This document shows positions 53,212 to 61,680 of a stretch of 64,000 nucleotides of DNA, in pieces; position 1 is the first letter of the stretch, and every line of letters starts with the position of its first letter. The position numbers and the translations under genes were made by a program. The notes under the pieces are model-generated. The model was not told the DNA's origin, searched no databases, and worked only from the letters and a program-made list of their open reading frames with translations. The DNA comes from VRUE01 sp963747765 (lineage in GTDB: Bacteria; Actinomycetota; Thermoleophilia; Solirubrobacterales; 70-9), in assembly GCA_963747765.1 (NCBI GenBank), contig CAVVGH010000005.1, forward strand, positions 530,983 through 594,982, written 5' to 3'.

Positions 53212-53397
53212 CTATGCGGCGCGAATCTCGCGTTGCTCGCGCATTTCGGACAGGTGTCGCAGCGAGGACTTGAAGAGGAATTTGTCGATGCGGCCATGGA
53301 AGATCGGGACACCCATCTCGAGGCACTTGCCGATCACCTCCTGCCGCTTCATGTGAAGCTCGTCGGCAAGCTCGGACGGCGTGAGGTGATTGGCCAC
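53212..53397 (-). CDS. Small helix-turn-helix protein (IF2-N-like)
   Basis: 61 residues from a GTG at 53397 that has GGGAGGT 5 nt upstream. The helical core LTPSELADELHMKRQEVIGK followed by CLEMGVPIFHGRIDKFLFKS resembles the small IF2 N-terminal/excisionase-like helical fold. An earlier in-frame start at 53490 would add a non-conserved basic stretch. It lies 22 nt after the ligase gene region, divergent from the DsbA-like gene. Confidence 0.65.
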   Translation of the reverse strand: MANHLTPSELADELHMKRQEVIGKCLEMGVPIFHGRIDKFLFKSSLRHLSEMREQREIRAA

Positions 53398-53560
53398 GGC
53401 GGACCTCCCAGATCGTTTAAATCGAGTAGGGGAATTATTTACCGCTCGGGGCGGACGTGTCAACAGCCAAACGTGCGCACGTTGCGACAATTCGGGCCCC
53501 GATCGCCCTGCCGCCGACCTCGCGCCGTGGCCGCCGCATCCCGAACGCGATAATGCGCCG

Positions 53561-54286
53561 GTGCCGGAGACCGCGACAGTGCCGATTCCCCGCCGGGGCC
53601 GGATCTGGGTGCTCCTGGCACTTGGCCTGGCGGTCGTTGCGCTCGGCTACGCGTTGGTCGACATCGCGACCCGCAAGCCGGGCGCGAGTGCCGTCCGGGT
53701 TGCCGGGATCGAATCGGCGCAGGCCATATTCGGCGGCGTGCGCCAGGACGGGGATCGGCTCGGCGCTCCCGACGCACCGGTGTCGATCCAGATCTTCAAC
53801 GACCTGCAGTGCTCGAGCTGTCGCCCGGACTTCCTGAGCACGGTGCCGGGGCTGGTCGAGGATTACGTGCGGACGAGTCGCGTGAAGCTGCTGATGCGGC
53901 ATTACTCGGTGGCCAGCAACCCGGTGGAGCTGGGCTTTTTCGGGGCGGAGGCGGCGGCGCAACAGAGCTACGGTTGGCAGTACACCTACCTCTTCTTCCG
54001 CAACCAGGAGGAAGCGAAGCGAATCGGGGTGAACGACAAGTTCCTGGAATCGCTCGCGGGGGCGATCGCCGAGCTCAACATTCCCGAATGGCGCGAATAC
54101 CTCGACCGCCAGAGCGGCTCCGACGGAGCGATCACGCGGACGCTGAAGGGCTACGAGGAACTGGGCACACGGCTCGGCATCCGCACCCGCCAGGCGGCTG
54201 TGGTGAGCGGCCCCAACGGCACCCGCACGCTGCAGGATGGCCCAAGCCTGGCCCAGATCGAAGCGACCATCGAAGCCGTCGAATAG
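53561..54286 (+). CDS. DsbA-like thioredoxin-fold protein, membrane-anchored
   Basis: 241 residues from a GTG at 53561. A basic start precedes one membrane segment (WVLLALGLAVVALGYALVDI, about residues 15-34). The thioredoxin-fold part has VSIQIFNDLQCSSCRPDF with a CxxC pair (Cys-Ser-Ser-Cys), then YVRTSRVKLLMRHYSVASNP. It is probably an extracytoplasmic thiol oxidoreductase. GATAAT lies 8-13 nt before the GTG, so the message may be leaderless. Confidence 0.8.
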   Translation: MPETATVPIPRRGRIWVLLALGLAVVALGYALVDIATRKPGASAVRVAGIESAQAIFGGVRQDGDRLGAPDAPVSIQIFNDLQCSSCRPDFLSTVPGLVEDYVRTSRVKLLMRHYSVASNPVELGFFGAEAAAQQSYGWQYTYLFFRNQEEAKRIGVNDKFLESLAGAIAELNIPEWREYLDRQSGSDGAITRTLKGYEELGTRLGIRTRQAAVVSGPNGTRTLQDGPSLAQIEATIEAVE

Positions 54287-54305
54287 GCGGGCAAAGCTCG
54301 CGCCC

Positions 54306-54390
54306 ATTCGCCGCTGTTCGCTTGGGTTCGGCGAACGTGAACTTAATCGGGGCGCCCGGTTGAAGTCCGCATGAGAACTGGGATTGCAGA
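54306..54390. repeat. Accessory-region repeat R1
   Basis: Contains the core GTTCGCTTGGGTTCGGCGAA (a hairpin with GTTCGC/GCGAAC arms), then CGGGGCGCCCGGTT and CATGAGAACTGGGATT. Related copies are R2, R3, R4 and R5. It lies 3' of the AbiEii gene. Confidence 0.75.
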
Positions 54391-54503
54391 GGCTTACGCC
54401 TTTTCTACGCCTTTCGCATGCGCCTGAAACCGGGCGGTACGCCCATCCAGTCCAGGTTGCGACCCGTCGGAGTCGACGAGCAGCCGGTGGCTGGCGGCGG
54501 ATC

Positions 54504-55454
54504 TCAGCGTTGGCGGGAGACCCGCGTGGCTGCTGTCCGAGCCTCGGCGCGTAGCTCGTCGAAGGGCTGGCGTTCGCGATGAGCGACCTGATCGTCGAGG
54601 AGGGCCTGCTCGCCATCGGCGAGGCGCCCGAGGAAGGCGAAGCGCCTGCGCACCCTTGCGCAGATCTGCTCCGGATCATTCGCCAGGTTACGGGGAACGA
54701 GCCCGGAGATATCGCTCCAGCGGAAGTTGTGCGGCTCGATCGCGGACAGGAGCTCCGCTGGGTCATATTTGGGCTGGCCGCGTCGGTCGGTCCAGGCCTT
54801 GAGCACCGCGAGGCGTCGCACCAGCCCCTCGTCGAAGGGGCGCTTTGCCCAAAGGTCGAGGTCGTATACGTCCTTGCTCGAGCCCCCCTTGCGGCGGTTG
54901 CAGGCCATGATCTTCTCTCCGATCATCTCGTAGGGGTCGAGGCCGAAGAGGTGAGGAATGCCGCACTCCTCGTTCGCTTTGCGGAAGTAGGGCTGGTCTT
55001 GCAGGGGTAACGGACGGGGCTCGAGGATCGGCTCGAGCCGGTAGGAGATCTGTAGCTCGAACGTTCCCTCGGCATTGGCATGGTGATACTCGACGGTGCC
55101 GCTGAAGTTGCCGTCGGCGGAGTAGCGGAAGTTCGGCAGGTTGAAGGTGATGCCGTAGTAGGGCCGTTGGGGTCCGAATGCGGCCTCCACTTGCGCCTCG
55201 AAGCCGTTCTTATGGGTTGCGTCCAAGTCGATGTCTTGGGAGAAGCGGCCGGTGGAGCCGAAGATGCACTTGCGCAGGGCAGTGCCTCCCTTGAAGAGGA
55301 GCGGACCCGGCTCGTCCTTGTCGGGCCGATAGCCCACGAGGCCGATCTCGTTGAGCAACGCCAGGGCGTAGTGCAGGGCTATCTCCTGGTCGGCGACGTC
55401 GAGATCGACCTGCTGGCCGACGGCGAACTGGCGCACGAAGGCGGCGGGAACCAC
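54504..55454 (-). CDS. AbiEii/AbiGii-family nucleotidyltransferase toxin
   Basis: 316 residues. The nucleotidyltransferase core shows LLFKGGTALRKCIFGSTGRF (GG at about 56-57) and FSQDIDLD (Asp74 and Asp76). Motif III/IV is IGEKIMACNRRKGGSSKDVY then DLDLW. This is the DUF1814/AbiEii type IV toxin family, which uses NTPs to modify a cellular target such as tRNA. It starts directly after its antitoxin's stop. The C-terminal ~40 residues are Arg/Ala-rich. Confidence 0.85.
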   Translation of the reverse strand: MVPAAFVRQFAVGQQVDLDVADQEIALHYALALLNEIGLVGYRPDKDEPGPLLFKGGTALRKCIFGSTGRFSQDIDLDATHKNGFEAQVEAAFGPQRPYYGITFNLPNFRYSADGNFSGTVEYHHANAEGTFELQISYRLEPILEPRPLPLQDQPYFRKANEECGIPHLFGLDPYEMIGEKIMACNRRKGGSSKDVYDLDLWAKRPFDEGLVRRLAVLKAWTDRRGQPKYDPAELLSAIEPHNFRWSDISGLVPRNLANDPEQICARVRRRFAFLGRLADGEQALLDDQVAHRERQPFDELRAEARTAATRVSRQR

Positions 55455-56297
55455 TCAGCTCCGCACCTCCTCGCGGATGGCGCTTGGGGAGACGTTGACC
55501 AGCACGCGCCAGCGGGGAAGGATCTCACCGCGGCGCCCATTGCTGCGCGTGGAGGCGAGGTAGATCAAGGGGGTGCTCTTCTCGACGTTCGCCAGCTCGG
55601 CGAGGGGGCTCGGTATCTCGTGTTCGAGGATCTCGATCAGCGCCGCTATCCGCCGCGCCGCGGCAGGGCCACGGCTTGCACTCTTGGCCAAGGCGGCGAA
55701 GTGACTCCAGTCCGCGCGATCGAGGGCTCGGTCGACGATGCGCGAGAGGCCGAAGACGCCGCCGACGCGCCCCGGAGTGCTCGCAGCGTCGAGCAGGGTC
55801 TTGTCGACGCCGGCGAGGCGGATGGTGACTCCGTGGCGCTGCGCGAGCTCGGTCCCGTCCAGCTCGAGGACCCGGCGCGCCACCAGGACGACCCCCAGCT
55901 CTCGCCAGCCCGCCGGGGCGGTGGTGCCGGAGCGCACGCACACCTGCACTGCGCCCGGGCGGTCCGGGGTCAGATTGTGCTCGTAGGCCGCGGACCCGAG
56001 GCCGACGTAATACGGGACCTTCCAACTCGACAGCGCTGGCCACGGGTTGGCGGCTCTGATGCCGGCGCTATCCGCCAGCAGGGGTTCGTACTGGCCTGCG
56101 CGAGTGCGATGCAGCCAGCCCTTCTTGGCCAGGCGGGAGGCGAGGTCGTAAGTACGTGGCTTCGGGATTCCCAGGACTTCTGCGATCTCGTCCAAGCTGA
56201 TGATCGGCGGGCGCTCGACCTCGAGCCAGCTGACGAGCTCAGCCTCGCGGCGGCTGAGGGTGCGGGGGGTACCGATCCTGGTCTGTGCTGAGATCAT
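55455..56297 (-). CDS. AbiEi-like antitoxin, winged-helix protein
   Basis: 280 residues from the ATG at 56297. The N-terminal winged helix is about 20-65 (ISLDEIAEVLGIPKPRTYDL, then ASRLAKKGWLHRTRAGQYEP). The rest resembles the AbiEi antitoxin C-terminal domain, with YYVGLGSAAYEHNLT and VVLVARRVLELDGTELAQRH. It represses its own operon and neutralises AbiEii. Palindromes overlap the promoter (56297-56359). Upstream in-frame sequence is rejected because it covers the operator. Confidence 0.8.
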   Translation of the reverse strand: MISAQTRIGTPRTLSRREAELVSWLEVERPPIISLDEIAEVLGIPKPRTYDLASRLAKKGWLHRTRAGQYEPLLADSAGIRAANPWPALSSWKVPYYVGLGSAAYEHNLTPDRPGAVQVCVRSGTTAPAGWRELGVVLVARRVLELDGTELAQRHGVTIRLAGVDKTLLDAASTPGRVGGVFGLSRIVDRALDRADWSHFAALAKSASRGPAAARRIAALIEILEHEIPSPLAELANVEKSTPLIYLASTRSNGRRGEILPRWRVLVNVSPSAIREEVRS

Positions 56298-56359
56298 GGT
56301 GGTAAAAGTATAGGTGTATCTAGCAGAAATTGCTAGATAGCCAGTTATGTTTACCACCA
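56297..56359 (-). promoter_or_regulatory. Promoter and operators of the AbiEi/AbiEii operon
   Basis: A perfect palindrome TATCTAGCA-GAAAT-TGCTAGATA (56317-56339) is enclosed by 10-bp inverted arms TGGTGGTAAA (56297-56306) and TTTACCACCA (56350-56359). Minus-strand TATACT (56307-56312) ends 9 nt before the ATG. This is a typical autorepressed, nearly leaderless toxin-antitoxin promoter. Confidence 0.65.
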
Positions 56360-56463
56360 ACCGGAAGGGCTCACCTGCCTCCCACTACGTATAGCTGTGG
56401 GCGTTCGGCGCTCTCGGGCATCGGCGACAACCGAACGTACGCGTCTTTCGGGCCGTTCGCCCG

Positions 56464-56570
56464 CGTTCGCTTGGGTTCGGCGAATCTGAACTTCATCGGG
56501 GCGATCGGTTGCATTTCCCCGCAGCAGCGGGGTTGTGGCGTGTCCGCGCCCTGTTTGCGTCCCTGATTCG
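56464..56570. repeat. Accessory-region repeat R2
   Basis: Carries the core GTTCGCTTGGGTTCGGCGAA, then TTCATCGGGGCGATCGGTTG, CCCCGCAGCAGCGGGGTTGT and GCGTGTCCGCG. The second half matches R3b (58234-58302). It is 60 nt past the stop of the nucleotidyltransferase gene on the minus strand. The gap 56361-56629 otherwise holds several GTTCG/CGAAC motifs and no gene. Confidence 0.75.
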
Positions 56571-56629
56571 AGCTTCAGGCCGGGCGTCGCGCCTGCTTTG
56601 GCCGGACTGCAGCCGAGCTTGGCCTGGCG

Positions 56630-57310
56630 CTAACCAGCGATCCCGCGCAGTCGAGGCAGCACGACCTCCTCAACTGGGGCTTGGCTGATCGCGTCGGGGA
56701 GTAGCTGCGCATGGATGCCGTCGATGATTCGATCGTTTGCGAGAAGCTGCTGCAGGGCGTCGCTGAGGTACTTGCTCAGCCCGCTTGGCGCCTTTTGTAC
56801 CTCAGCCAGCATCTCCTCGCGTCCGTCGACCAGTGCCACGATGTCCGCCCAGTCGCGGCTTGCCAGGAGGTCGCCGTTTCCCCTGCCCGCATAGGCCTCG
56901 AGCTTCGTCGCCAGTAAAAAGGGCGGAGGAATGGCTCGGATGCTTGCGCCGGAAGGCAGCTCGACGGATACGGCGTGGGGGAAGGCCTGCTCCTGCCACT
57001 CATTCTCAAATCCGAGCAGCGCGGCATCCATCGGCATCGCGTCGAGTACGAGCCCCTGCTCAGGATGATGCCACCGGCAGATGACCTCTTTGTCGTTGCG
57101 AAACCCCGCTGCTCGCAGCCGATCCTCGAAGGCGTAGTAGGCCGAGCGGGTGGCGACCTCGATGATTACGTCGACGTCTTTCGTCGGCCGTGGTGGGGGA
57201 GCCGCCGGGTCGGTTATCCACAGCGGGATCGTTGCTCCGCCGACAAAGACCACCTCGTCCACGAGGTTGCCGAGTGCTGCGACACCACGCTCGAGCAACT
57301 CGATGCTCAT
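56630..57310 (-). CDS. Nucleotidyltransferase, putative toxin
   Basis: 226 residues with VVFVGGATIPLWITDP (GG at 24-25) and TKDVDVIIEV (Asp45, Asp47), the minimal nucleotidyltransferase signature, and LLATKLEAYAGRGNGDLLAS, which resembles the AbiEii-type motif III, then RDWADIVALV. It is likely an AbiEii-related toxin. Its ATG overlaps the stop of the HTH gene by 4 nt, so the two are translationally coupled. Confidence 0.75.
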   Translation of the reverse strand: MSIELLERGVAALGNLVDEVVFVGGATIPLWITDPAAPPPRPTKDVDVIIEVATRSAYYAFEDRLRAAGFRNDKEVICRWHHPEQGLVLDAMPMDAALLGFENEWQEQAFPHAVSVELPSGASIRAIPPPFLLATKLEAYAGRGNGDLLASRDWADIVALVDGREEMLAEVQKAPSGLSKYLSDALQQLLANDRIIDGIHAQLLPDAISQAPVEEVVLPRLRGIAG

Positions 57311-57864
57311 TGGGAATTGTTCCCCGCTCGCAGACTCTTGGAGAGGTGCTTCGTCGCAAGAGAGCGGATCCGGCCATCGCCGAGACGGATGGCGTCGATT
57401 AGCGCTAGGCGTTCTGCCAAACGGGGGTCTTTGCGCGCGACGCTCGGAGCGTTCTCGTGCAGGGGCTCGAGCGCCACGCCACGCACTTTGCCTTTCGGAT
57501 CGGGCCAGACGGGAGGTGGCTCGTTCGCCGGAGCCAGCTCGCCGTCAAGCGGTGGTGCCGCCCATGCCGTTGGCATGCCGCGGATCAAGCCGCCCTGTTG
57601 GATCGGGAACTGGTACTTGAGCCCATGGACGAGGAACTCCTCGGAGTTAGAGCGATTGACTCGCTGACGCTCCCGATCGACTAAGCGCGCCCCCTCTAGT
57701 CGCTTCAAAGCCCGATGGATGCCAGCAGGGTCCAGGCCCAAGGGCTCCCCGACCGAGCGCACGGTCCAACCATTCGGCTCGTCGACGAGCTTCAGCAGCA
57801 CGAGGATGTCCTGGCCCTTGAGCATGGAACTCAGGATAGTAACTTGTTTCATGTTTCGCAACAT
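57307..57864 (-). CDS. Winged-helix transcriptional regulator, putative antitoxin
   Basis: 185 residues if started at the ATG at 57864 (ATG 57852 is 4 codons later). The N-terminal winged helix spans about 12-65 (GQDILVLLKLVDEPNGWTVR, then PLGLDPAGIHRALKRLEGAR). The C-terminal part is family-specific. The operator palindrome at 57844-57871 covers both possible starts and suggests autorepression. It is coupled to the nucleotidyltransferase at 56630-57310. Confidence 0.7.
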   Translation of the reverse strand: MLRNMKQVTILSSMLKGQDILVLLKLVDEPNGWTVRSVGEPLGLDPAGIHRALKRLEGARLVDRERQRVNRSNSEEFLVHGLKYQFPIQQGGLIRGMPTAWAAPPLDGELAPANEPPPVWPDPKGKVRGVALEPLHENAPSVARKDPRLAERLALIDAIRLGDGRIRSLATKHLSKSLRAGNNSQ

Positions 57865-57871
57865 GAAACAA
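57844..57871 (-). promoter_or_regulatory. Operator palindrome over the HTH gene start
   Basis: Perfect 12-bp arms TTGTTTCATGTT/AACATGAAACAA around TCGC. Both possible start codons lie within it, and no Shine-Dalgarno sequence is visible upstream, so a leaderless, autorepressed message is likely. Confidence 0.65.
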
Positions 57872-58101
57872 TATCGGGGCACCCGGTTCAACTTGGCATG
57901 AGAACTGGGATTTCAGGCGGTTGCATGCCGCTTGCATTCTGGATCCACAGCAGATCCGGGCCATTCGACGATCTGTCCGGGCTGCGTCCGGGGTGTGGAG
58001 GTCGCGAGCTTCGAGGCGCTCCCGTGTAGCGCGAGCAGGCCGAAAATGTTTCGATGCATCGAGCTGTCGAGGATGCTGATGCCCTATGAATGCTCGAAGC
58101 T
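57872..58101. repeat. Accessory-region repeat R3
   Basis: About 228 bp that match R4 (61455-61680) at roughly 85% by eye, including CCCGGTTCAACTT, CATGAGAACTGGGATTTCAG, GCGGTTGCATGCCG, GACCTGTCCGGGCTGCGTCC and CGAGGCGCTCCCGTGTAGCG. The GTTCGC core is missing because the copy begins at the operator of the HTH gene. Confidence 0.8.
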
Positions 58102-58233
58102 GCAGAAGAGACCTAAAATGTCGCTTGCGAGTGGCCATTGGCTCTCGCAACAGCGTTGAAGCCGCCGCAAGGCGGCTTCGGTGCATCAGGGGTCGATTCT
58201 GCCGATGTTCGGGCCGAGGAGGTGGTGAGCTAA

Positions 58234-58302
58234 CGGGGCTATCAGTTGAATTTCCCCGCAGCAGCGGGATTGTGGTGTGTCCGCGTCTCGCTTGCGTCCC
58301 AC
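58234..58302. repeat. Accessory-region repeat R3b
   Basis: Matches the second half of R2: GGGGCTATCAGTTGAATTTC, CCCGCAGCAGCGGGATTGTG and GTGTCCGCG. It lies 45 bp from the IS left end. It may be the 3' repeat of the Fic module, separated from it by the IS insertion. Confidence 0.7.
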
Positions 58303-58377
58303 TTCGCGAATTCTGATGAGCCATTCCGCCCAGCCTGCGGTACCTGTCAACGAAAATGAGACACCTGCCGGTCGAAT

Positions 58378-59382
58378 TTAGTGAGCAACCTCCTCTGAAT
58401 CGGGCTTGTTGATCCACGCTGCCTCGGGCAGCGTGGGCGGCGTCGGTGCCCCACGCACGAAGCGCTCGGGATTGGCCGCGTAGGCGGCGGTGAGCACCTC
58501 CTGGCGGGCGGCGTGAGCCTGCTTGGCGCGTCCGTGGTGGACGCTCGCGGGTGTCATCAGGCCGATGCCCGAGTGGCGGTGCTCATGGTTGTACCAGCGA
58601 AAGAAGGAGCGGCAGAACTCCCTGGCGTGCTCGATCGAGTCGAATCGCGCCGGGAAGGCCGGCCGGTACTTCAGGGTGCGGAACTGGGCCTCCGAGTAGG
58701 GGTTGTCGGTCGAGGTGTAGGGGCGGCTGTGGGTCTTGGTGATCCCGAGGTCGGCGAGCAGGAAGGCGACCGGCTTGGAGCGCATCGAGGTGCCGCGGTC
58801 GGCGTGCAGGGTGAGCCGGTCGCGACGGATCGCCTGCTGCTCGCAGGCCTGGGCGATCAGTGCTTCGGCGAGGGCGGCGGACTCGCGCAGCTGCACGGTC
58901 CAGCCGACGACGTAGCGGCTGAAGATGTCGAGGATCGCGTAGAGGTGGTAGTGGGTCCACTTCGCCGGGCCCTTCAGCTTGGAGATGTCCCACGACCAGG
59001 TCTCGTTCGGCTTGGTCGCGAGCAGCTCGGGTTTCGCGTAGGCGGGGTGGGTGAGCTGGTCGCGGCGCTCGCGCGACTCGCCGCTGGCCTCCAGCAGCCG
59101 GTACATGGTCCGCTCCGAGCACAGGTAGCGGCCCTCGTCGAGCAGGGTCGCCCACACCGCGGCGGGCGAGGAGTCGAGGAAGCGCTCGTCGTGCAGGGTC
59201 TCCAGCACGCAGTCGCGCTCGGCCTCGCTCAGCGCCCGGGCCGGGCGGGTTCGCGGCTTCTTCGGCCTCGGCTCGGGCGGGCGCCGGCGACGGTAGATCG
59301 TCGCCGGCGAGGCCCCCAGCGCCCGGCAGGCGGGCCTTGTGCCGATGATCGGGGTCAGCTCCTCGACGGTGGCCTCGATCAT
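58378..59382 (-). CDS. IS3-like transposase OrfB (integrase core)
   Basis: 334 residues. The DDE triad is Asp132 (ETWSWDISKL), Asp195 (TLHADRGTS) and Glu231 (NPYSEAQFRTLKY), with 35 residues between the last two, as in retroviral-type integrases. An N-terminal HTH is seen at TRPACRALGASPATIYRRRR. The start ATG overlaps the OrfA stop as ATGA, so reinitiation rather than a frameshift joins them. Confidence 0.92.
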   Translation of the reverse strand: MIEATVEELTPIIGTRPACRALGASPATIYRRRRPPEPRPKKPRTRPARALSEAERDCVLETLHDERFLDSSPAAVWATLLDEGRYLCSERTMYRLLEASGESRERRDQLTHPAYAKPELLATKPNETWSWDISKLKGPAKWTHYHLYAILDIFSRYVVGWTVQLRESAALAEALIAQACEQQAIRRDRLTLHADRGTSMRSKPVAFLLADLGITKTHSRPYTSTDNPYSEAQFRTLKYRPAFPARFDSIEHAREFCRSFFRWYNHEHRHSGIGLMTPASVHHGRAKQAHAARQEVLTAAYAANPERFVRGAPTPPTLPEAAWINKPDSEEVAH

Positions 59383-59864
59383 CGCTCGGTGCTCTCTTCG
59401 GCGCCCTCGGTCCCGAGCAGGTCCTCCAAGAGCGCGGAGACTTTTCCCTGCACCTCGATCACCTTGCGCGCCTTGGCCAGCTCGGCCTCGGCGCGCTCAG
59501 CACGGCGGCGCAGCTCGGCGTTCTCGGTCTCCAGTGGCTCGGCCCCCTTGCGCCCGCGCTTGCGCCCCAGCTCGCCCGCGTCGCGCTGGCGGCGCCAGCT
59601 TGCGAGGTGGGAGGAGTAGAGGCCCTCGCGACGCAGCAGGGCTCCCACTTCGCCCGGCTTCTTGCAGGCGTCGGCCTGCTTGAGGACCTTCAGCTTGTAC
59701 TCGGCGCTGAAGGAGCGCCGCTTGGGACGCTCGGTCAGCTCGGGGTCGGGGACCCCCTTCGGCGCGGCGCTCCCGCCGGCCGCTTCACTGCTCTCGCCTT
59801 CGGCTCGCTCCGTTTCGCGGCCGGCGGCTTCGTCTCGGTTGATCAACGACATCACGTGCTCCAT
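59379..59864 (-). CDS. IS3-like transposase OrfA (HTH and leucine zipper)
   Basis: 161 residues. After an acidic leader comes the HTH RRSFSAEYKLKVLKQADACK with LLRREGLYSSHLASWRRQRD, and then a coiled coil (NAELRRRAERAEAELAKARK). It binds the element's ends and pairs with OrfB. Confidence 0.88.
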   Translation of the reverse strand: MEHVMSLINRDEAAGRETERAEGESSEAAGGSAAPKGVPDPELTERPKRRSFSAEYKLKVLKQADACKKPGEVGALLRREGLYSSHLASWRRQRDAGELGRKRGRKGAEPLETENAELRRRAERAEAELAKARKVIEVQGKVSALLEDLLGTEGAEESTER

Positions 59865-59963
59865 TCACGCCCTCGGGGTTCAGTAATTCCCGAATCATGC
59901 GTGTCTCACGTGACGTTGGCAGAGAGGGCTGACCGCCGACGGTCGTTCTCGGGGTATCGGTGC

Positions 59964-61172
59964 TCAGGTGGAGTCTGATGTCTCGGTTACCTCCAAAGCA
60001 GCCCCCTCTTCGTCCTCGGTCGCGTCTTCGGCCGGCTCGTCGAAAAGGCTCAGATAAGGCTCGTATCGATAGATCCGGGAACGGCGCTGACCGGTTATCT
60101 CGCGCAGGATGCCGAGTTCCTCGAATGCGGAGACCGCGCGACTGGCGGTGGGGAAGGTGGAGTCCAGGAGCGCGGCGGCTAGTTTGATGTTGACCAGGGG
60201 CCGCTCAAACAAGTTCGAGAGCAGCTTGAGGCCATTGGAGCCGAGGCCGCGTTCGAGAATCAGGCTTCGGTGCGATTCGCGCAACTCGAAGATCCGCTCG
60301 GCCGTATCCGTTGCTTCGCGGGCTGTCTGCACGATGCCCCCCAAGAAGAAGCGCAGCCAGCCCTCCCAGTCGCCTTTCCGGCGCACCGCCATCAGTCGGT
60401 CGTAGTACTCGGTCCGGTGTAGCTTGAAGTAGTAGCTCAGATACAGCAAAGGCGCCCGCAGGACGCCCCGGTGGACAAGCAGGAAGGTGTTGAGCAAGCG
60501 CCCCACGCGACCATTGCCGTCGAGAAATGGATGAATTGTCTCGAACTGCGCATGCGCCAGGCCAACCTCCATAAGCGTCGAGTATTCGCTGTCTCGGTGC
60601 AGGAAGAGCTCAAAGGAGTGAAGTGCCTCCTTCATCTCCGGTACGGGTGGAGGCACGAAGGTCGCCTGTTTGAGGTTTGCTCCAGCTGGGCCGATCCAGT
60701 TCTGGCTGGTTCGGAACTCGCCGGGGGTCGCGCTTGAGCCACGCCCGTCCTTCAGCAGCTCCTTGTGGATTTCTCGGATCAGGCGTAGCGAGAGAGGCAG
60801 GCTCTCAAGCCGCTTCAGGCCGTAGTTCATCGCCTGCACGTAGTTGACGATTTCGACCACGTCAGAGCGCTGGTCGTCGTTCTCGTCGAGTTCACGCTGC
60901 AGCAAGTCCTCCAACGTGCTCTGAGTTCCCTCGATCTGGGAGCTTAGAACCGCCTCGCGCCGCACGTACATGCTGACGAAGAAGTCGGGATCGGGAATTA
61001 CTTTGGCGACCCCATCTAGCCTTCCCAGCTCGGTGCCGGCCTCCTCCAACAGGCCAAGCAGATCCGAGTCGAGCTCCAATGGCGGTTTCGGTGGTAGAGG
61101 ACTGGGGATGAAGGCTGCGAAGCCTCCAGGTTGGTTGGCGAACCGCCCCGCCCGGCTGCTACGAACTGTCAT
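59964..61172 (-). CDS. Fic family protein
   Basis: 402 residues. The Fic active site HPFLDGNGRVGR begins at His214. The inhibitory helix motif SSQIEGT is N-terminal (about 77-83), so this is a class II, self-inhibited enzyme. A C-terminal winged helix (about 320-385) holds LFERPLVNIKLAAALLDSTF. It is expected to transfer AMP from ATP to a protein target. The start is 6 nt after TATATT, so it is probably leaderless. Confidence 0.92.
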   Translation of the reverse strand: MTVRSSRAGRFANQPGGFAAFIPSPLPPKPPLELDSDLLGLLEEAGTELGRLDGVAKVIPDPDFFVSMYVRREAVLSSQIEGTQSTLEDLLQRELDENDDQRSDVVEIVNYVQAMNYGLKRLESLPLSLRLIREIHKELLKDGRGSSATPGEFRTSQNWIGPAGANLKQATFVPPPVPEMKEALHSFELFLHRDSEYSTLMEVGLAHAQFETIHPFLDGNGRVGRLLNTFLLVHRGVLRAPLLYLSYYFKLHRTEYYDRLMAVRRKGDWEGWLRFFLGGIVQTAREATDTAERIFELRESHRSLILERGLGSNGLKLLSNLFERPLVNIKLAAALLDSTFPTASRAVSAFEELGILREITGQRRSRIYRYEPYLSLFDEPAEDATEDEEGAALEVTETSDST

Positions 61173-61178
61173 GGGCTT

Positions 61179-61213
61179 AATATAGCAATTTCAGTTCTTC
61201 GTTAATAACGAAG
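61179..61213 (-). promoter_or_regulatory. Promoter and operator of fic
   Basis: Minus-strand TATATT (61179-61184) is 6 nt upstream of the ATG. A perfect palindrome CTTCGTTA-A-TAACGAAG (61197-61213) covers the -35 region, suggesting repression, perhaps by the Fic protein's own winged helix. Confidence 0.55.
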
Positions 61214-61413
61214 ATACTTTCGCCCCTAATTTCAAGCTGGCTTTCTTAGCGAAGCGCCAGGTGACCTCCTATGAAAGGAAAGTGGATCGACTTTGAATAA
61301 CAGCGGGCTGCGCGAGCAGCCTTGTAAGCCACGTTTGATTAGCCCCCGCAAGGCTGCCGTCTTATTGAGGCGTTTCGCTGATCGCGTCAATAAAGCACGT
61401 GACGTTTGCTCCC

Positions 61414-61680
61414 TTCGCCGCTGTTCGCCTGGGTTCGGCGAACGTGATTCATCGGGGCGCCCGGTTCAACTTTGCATGAGAACTGGGATTTCAGGCGGTT
61501 GCATGCCGTTTGCATGCCGAATTCGGGCCAGATCCGAGCCATTCGTTGACCTGTCCGGGCTGCGTCCGGGGCGTGAAGCTCGCGAGCTTCGAGGCGCTCC
61601 CGTGTAGCGCGAGCAGTACCGAAACTGTGCTCGATGCATCGAGCGTGTCGAGGACGCTGATGTCCTAGGGATGCTCGAAG
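61414..61680. repeat. Accessory-region repeat R4
   Basis: Starts TTCGCCGCTGTTCGCCTGGG, contains the GTTCGC/GCGAAC hairpin, then runs collinear with R3 for about 228 bp. Its right end covers the last ~5 codons of the DUF5615 gene (stop at 61665). The gap 61214-61413 shows nothing else. Confidence 0.8.

Larger units (their letters stand above)
58347..59921 (-). mobile_element. IS3-like insertion sequence, complete
   Basis: 1,575 bp with imperfect inverted ends: TGTCAACGAAAATGAGACAC on the left and, read inward from the right, TGCCAACGTCACGTGAGACAC. Both transposase genes are intact. I cannot identify a target-site duplication at these borders. It lies between repeat R3b and the fic gene. Confidence 0.8.
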
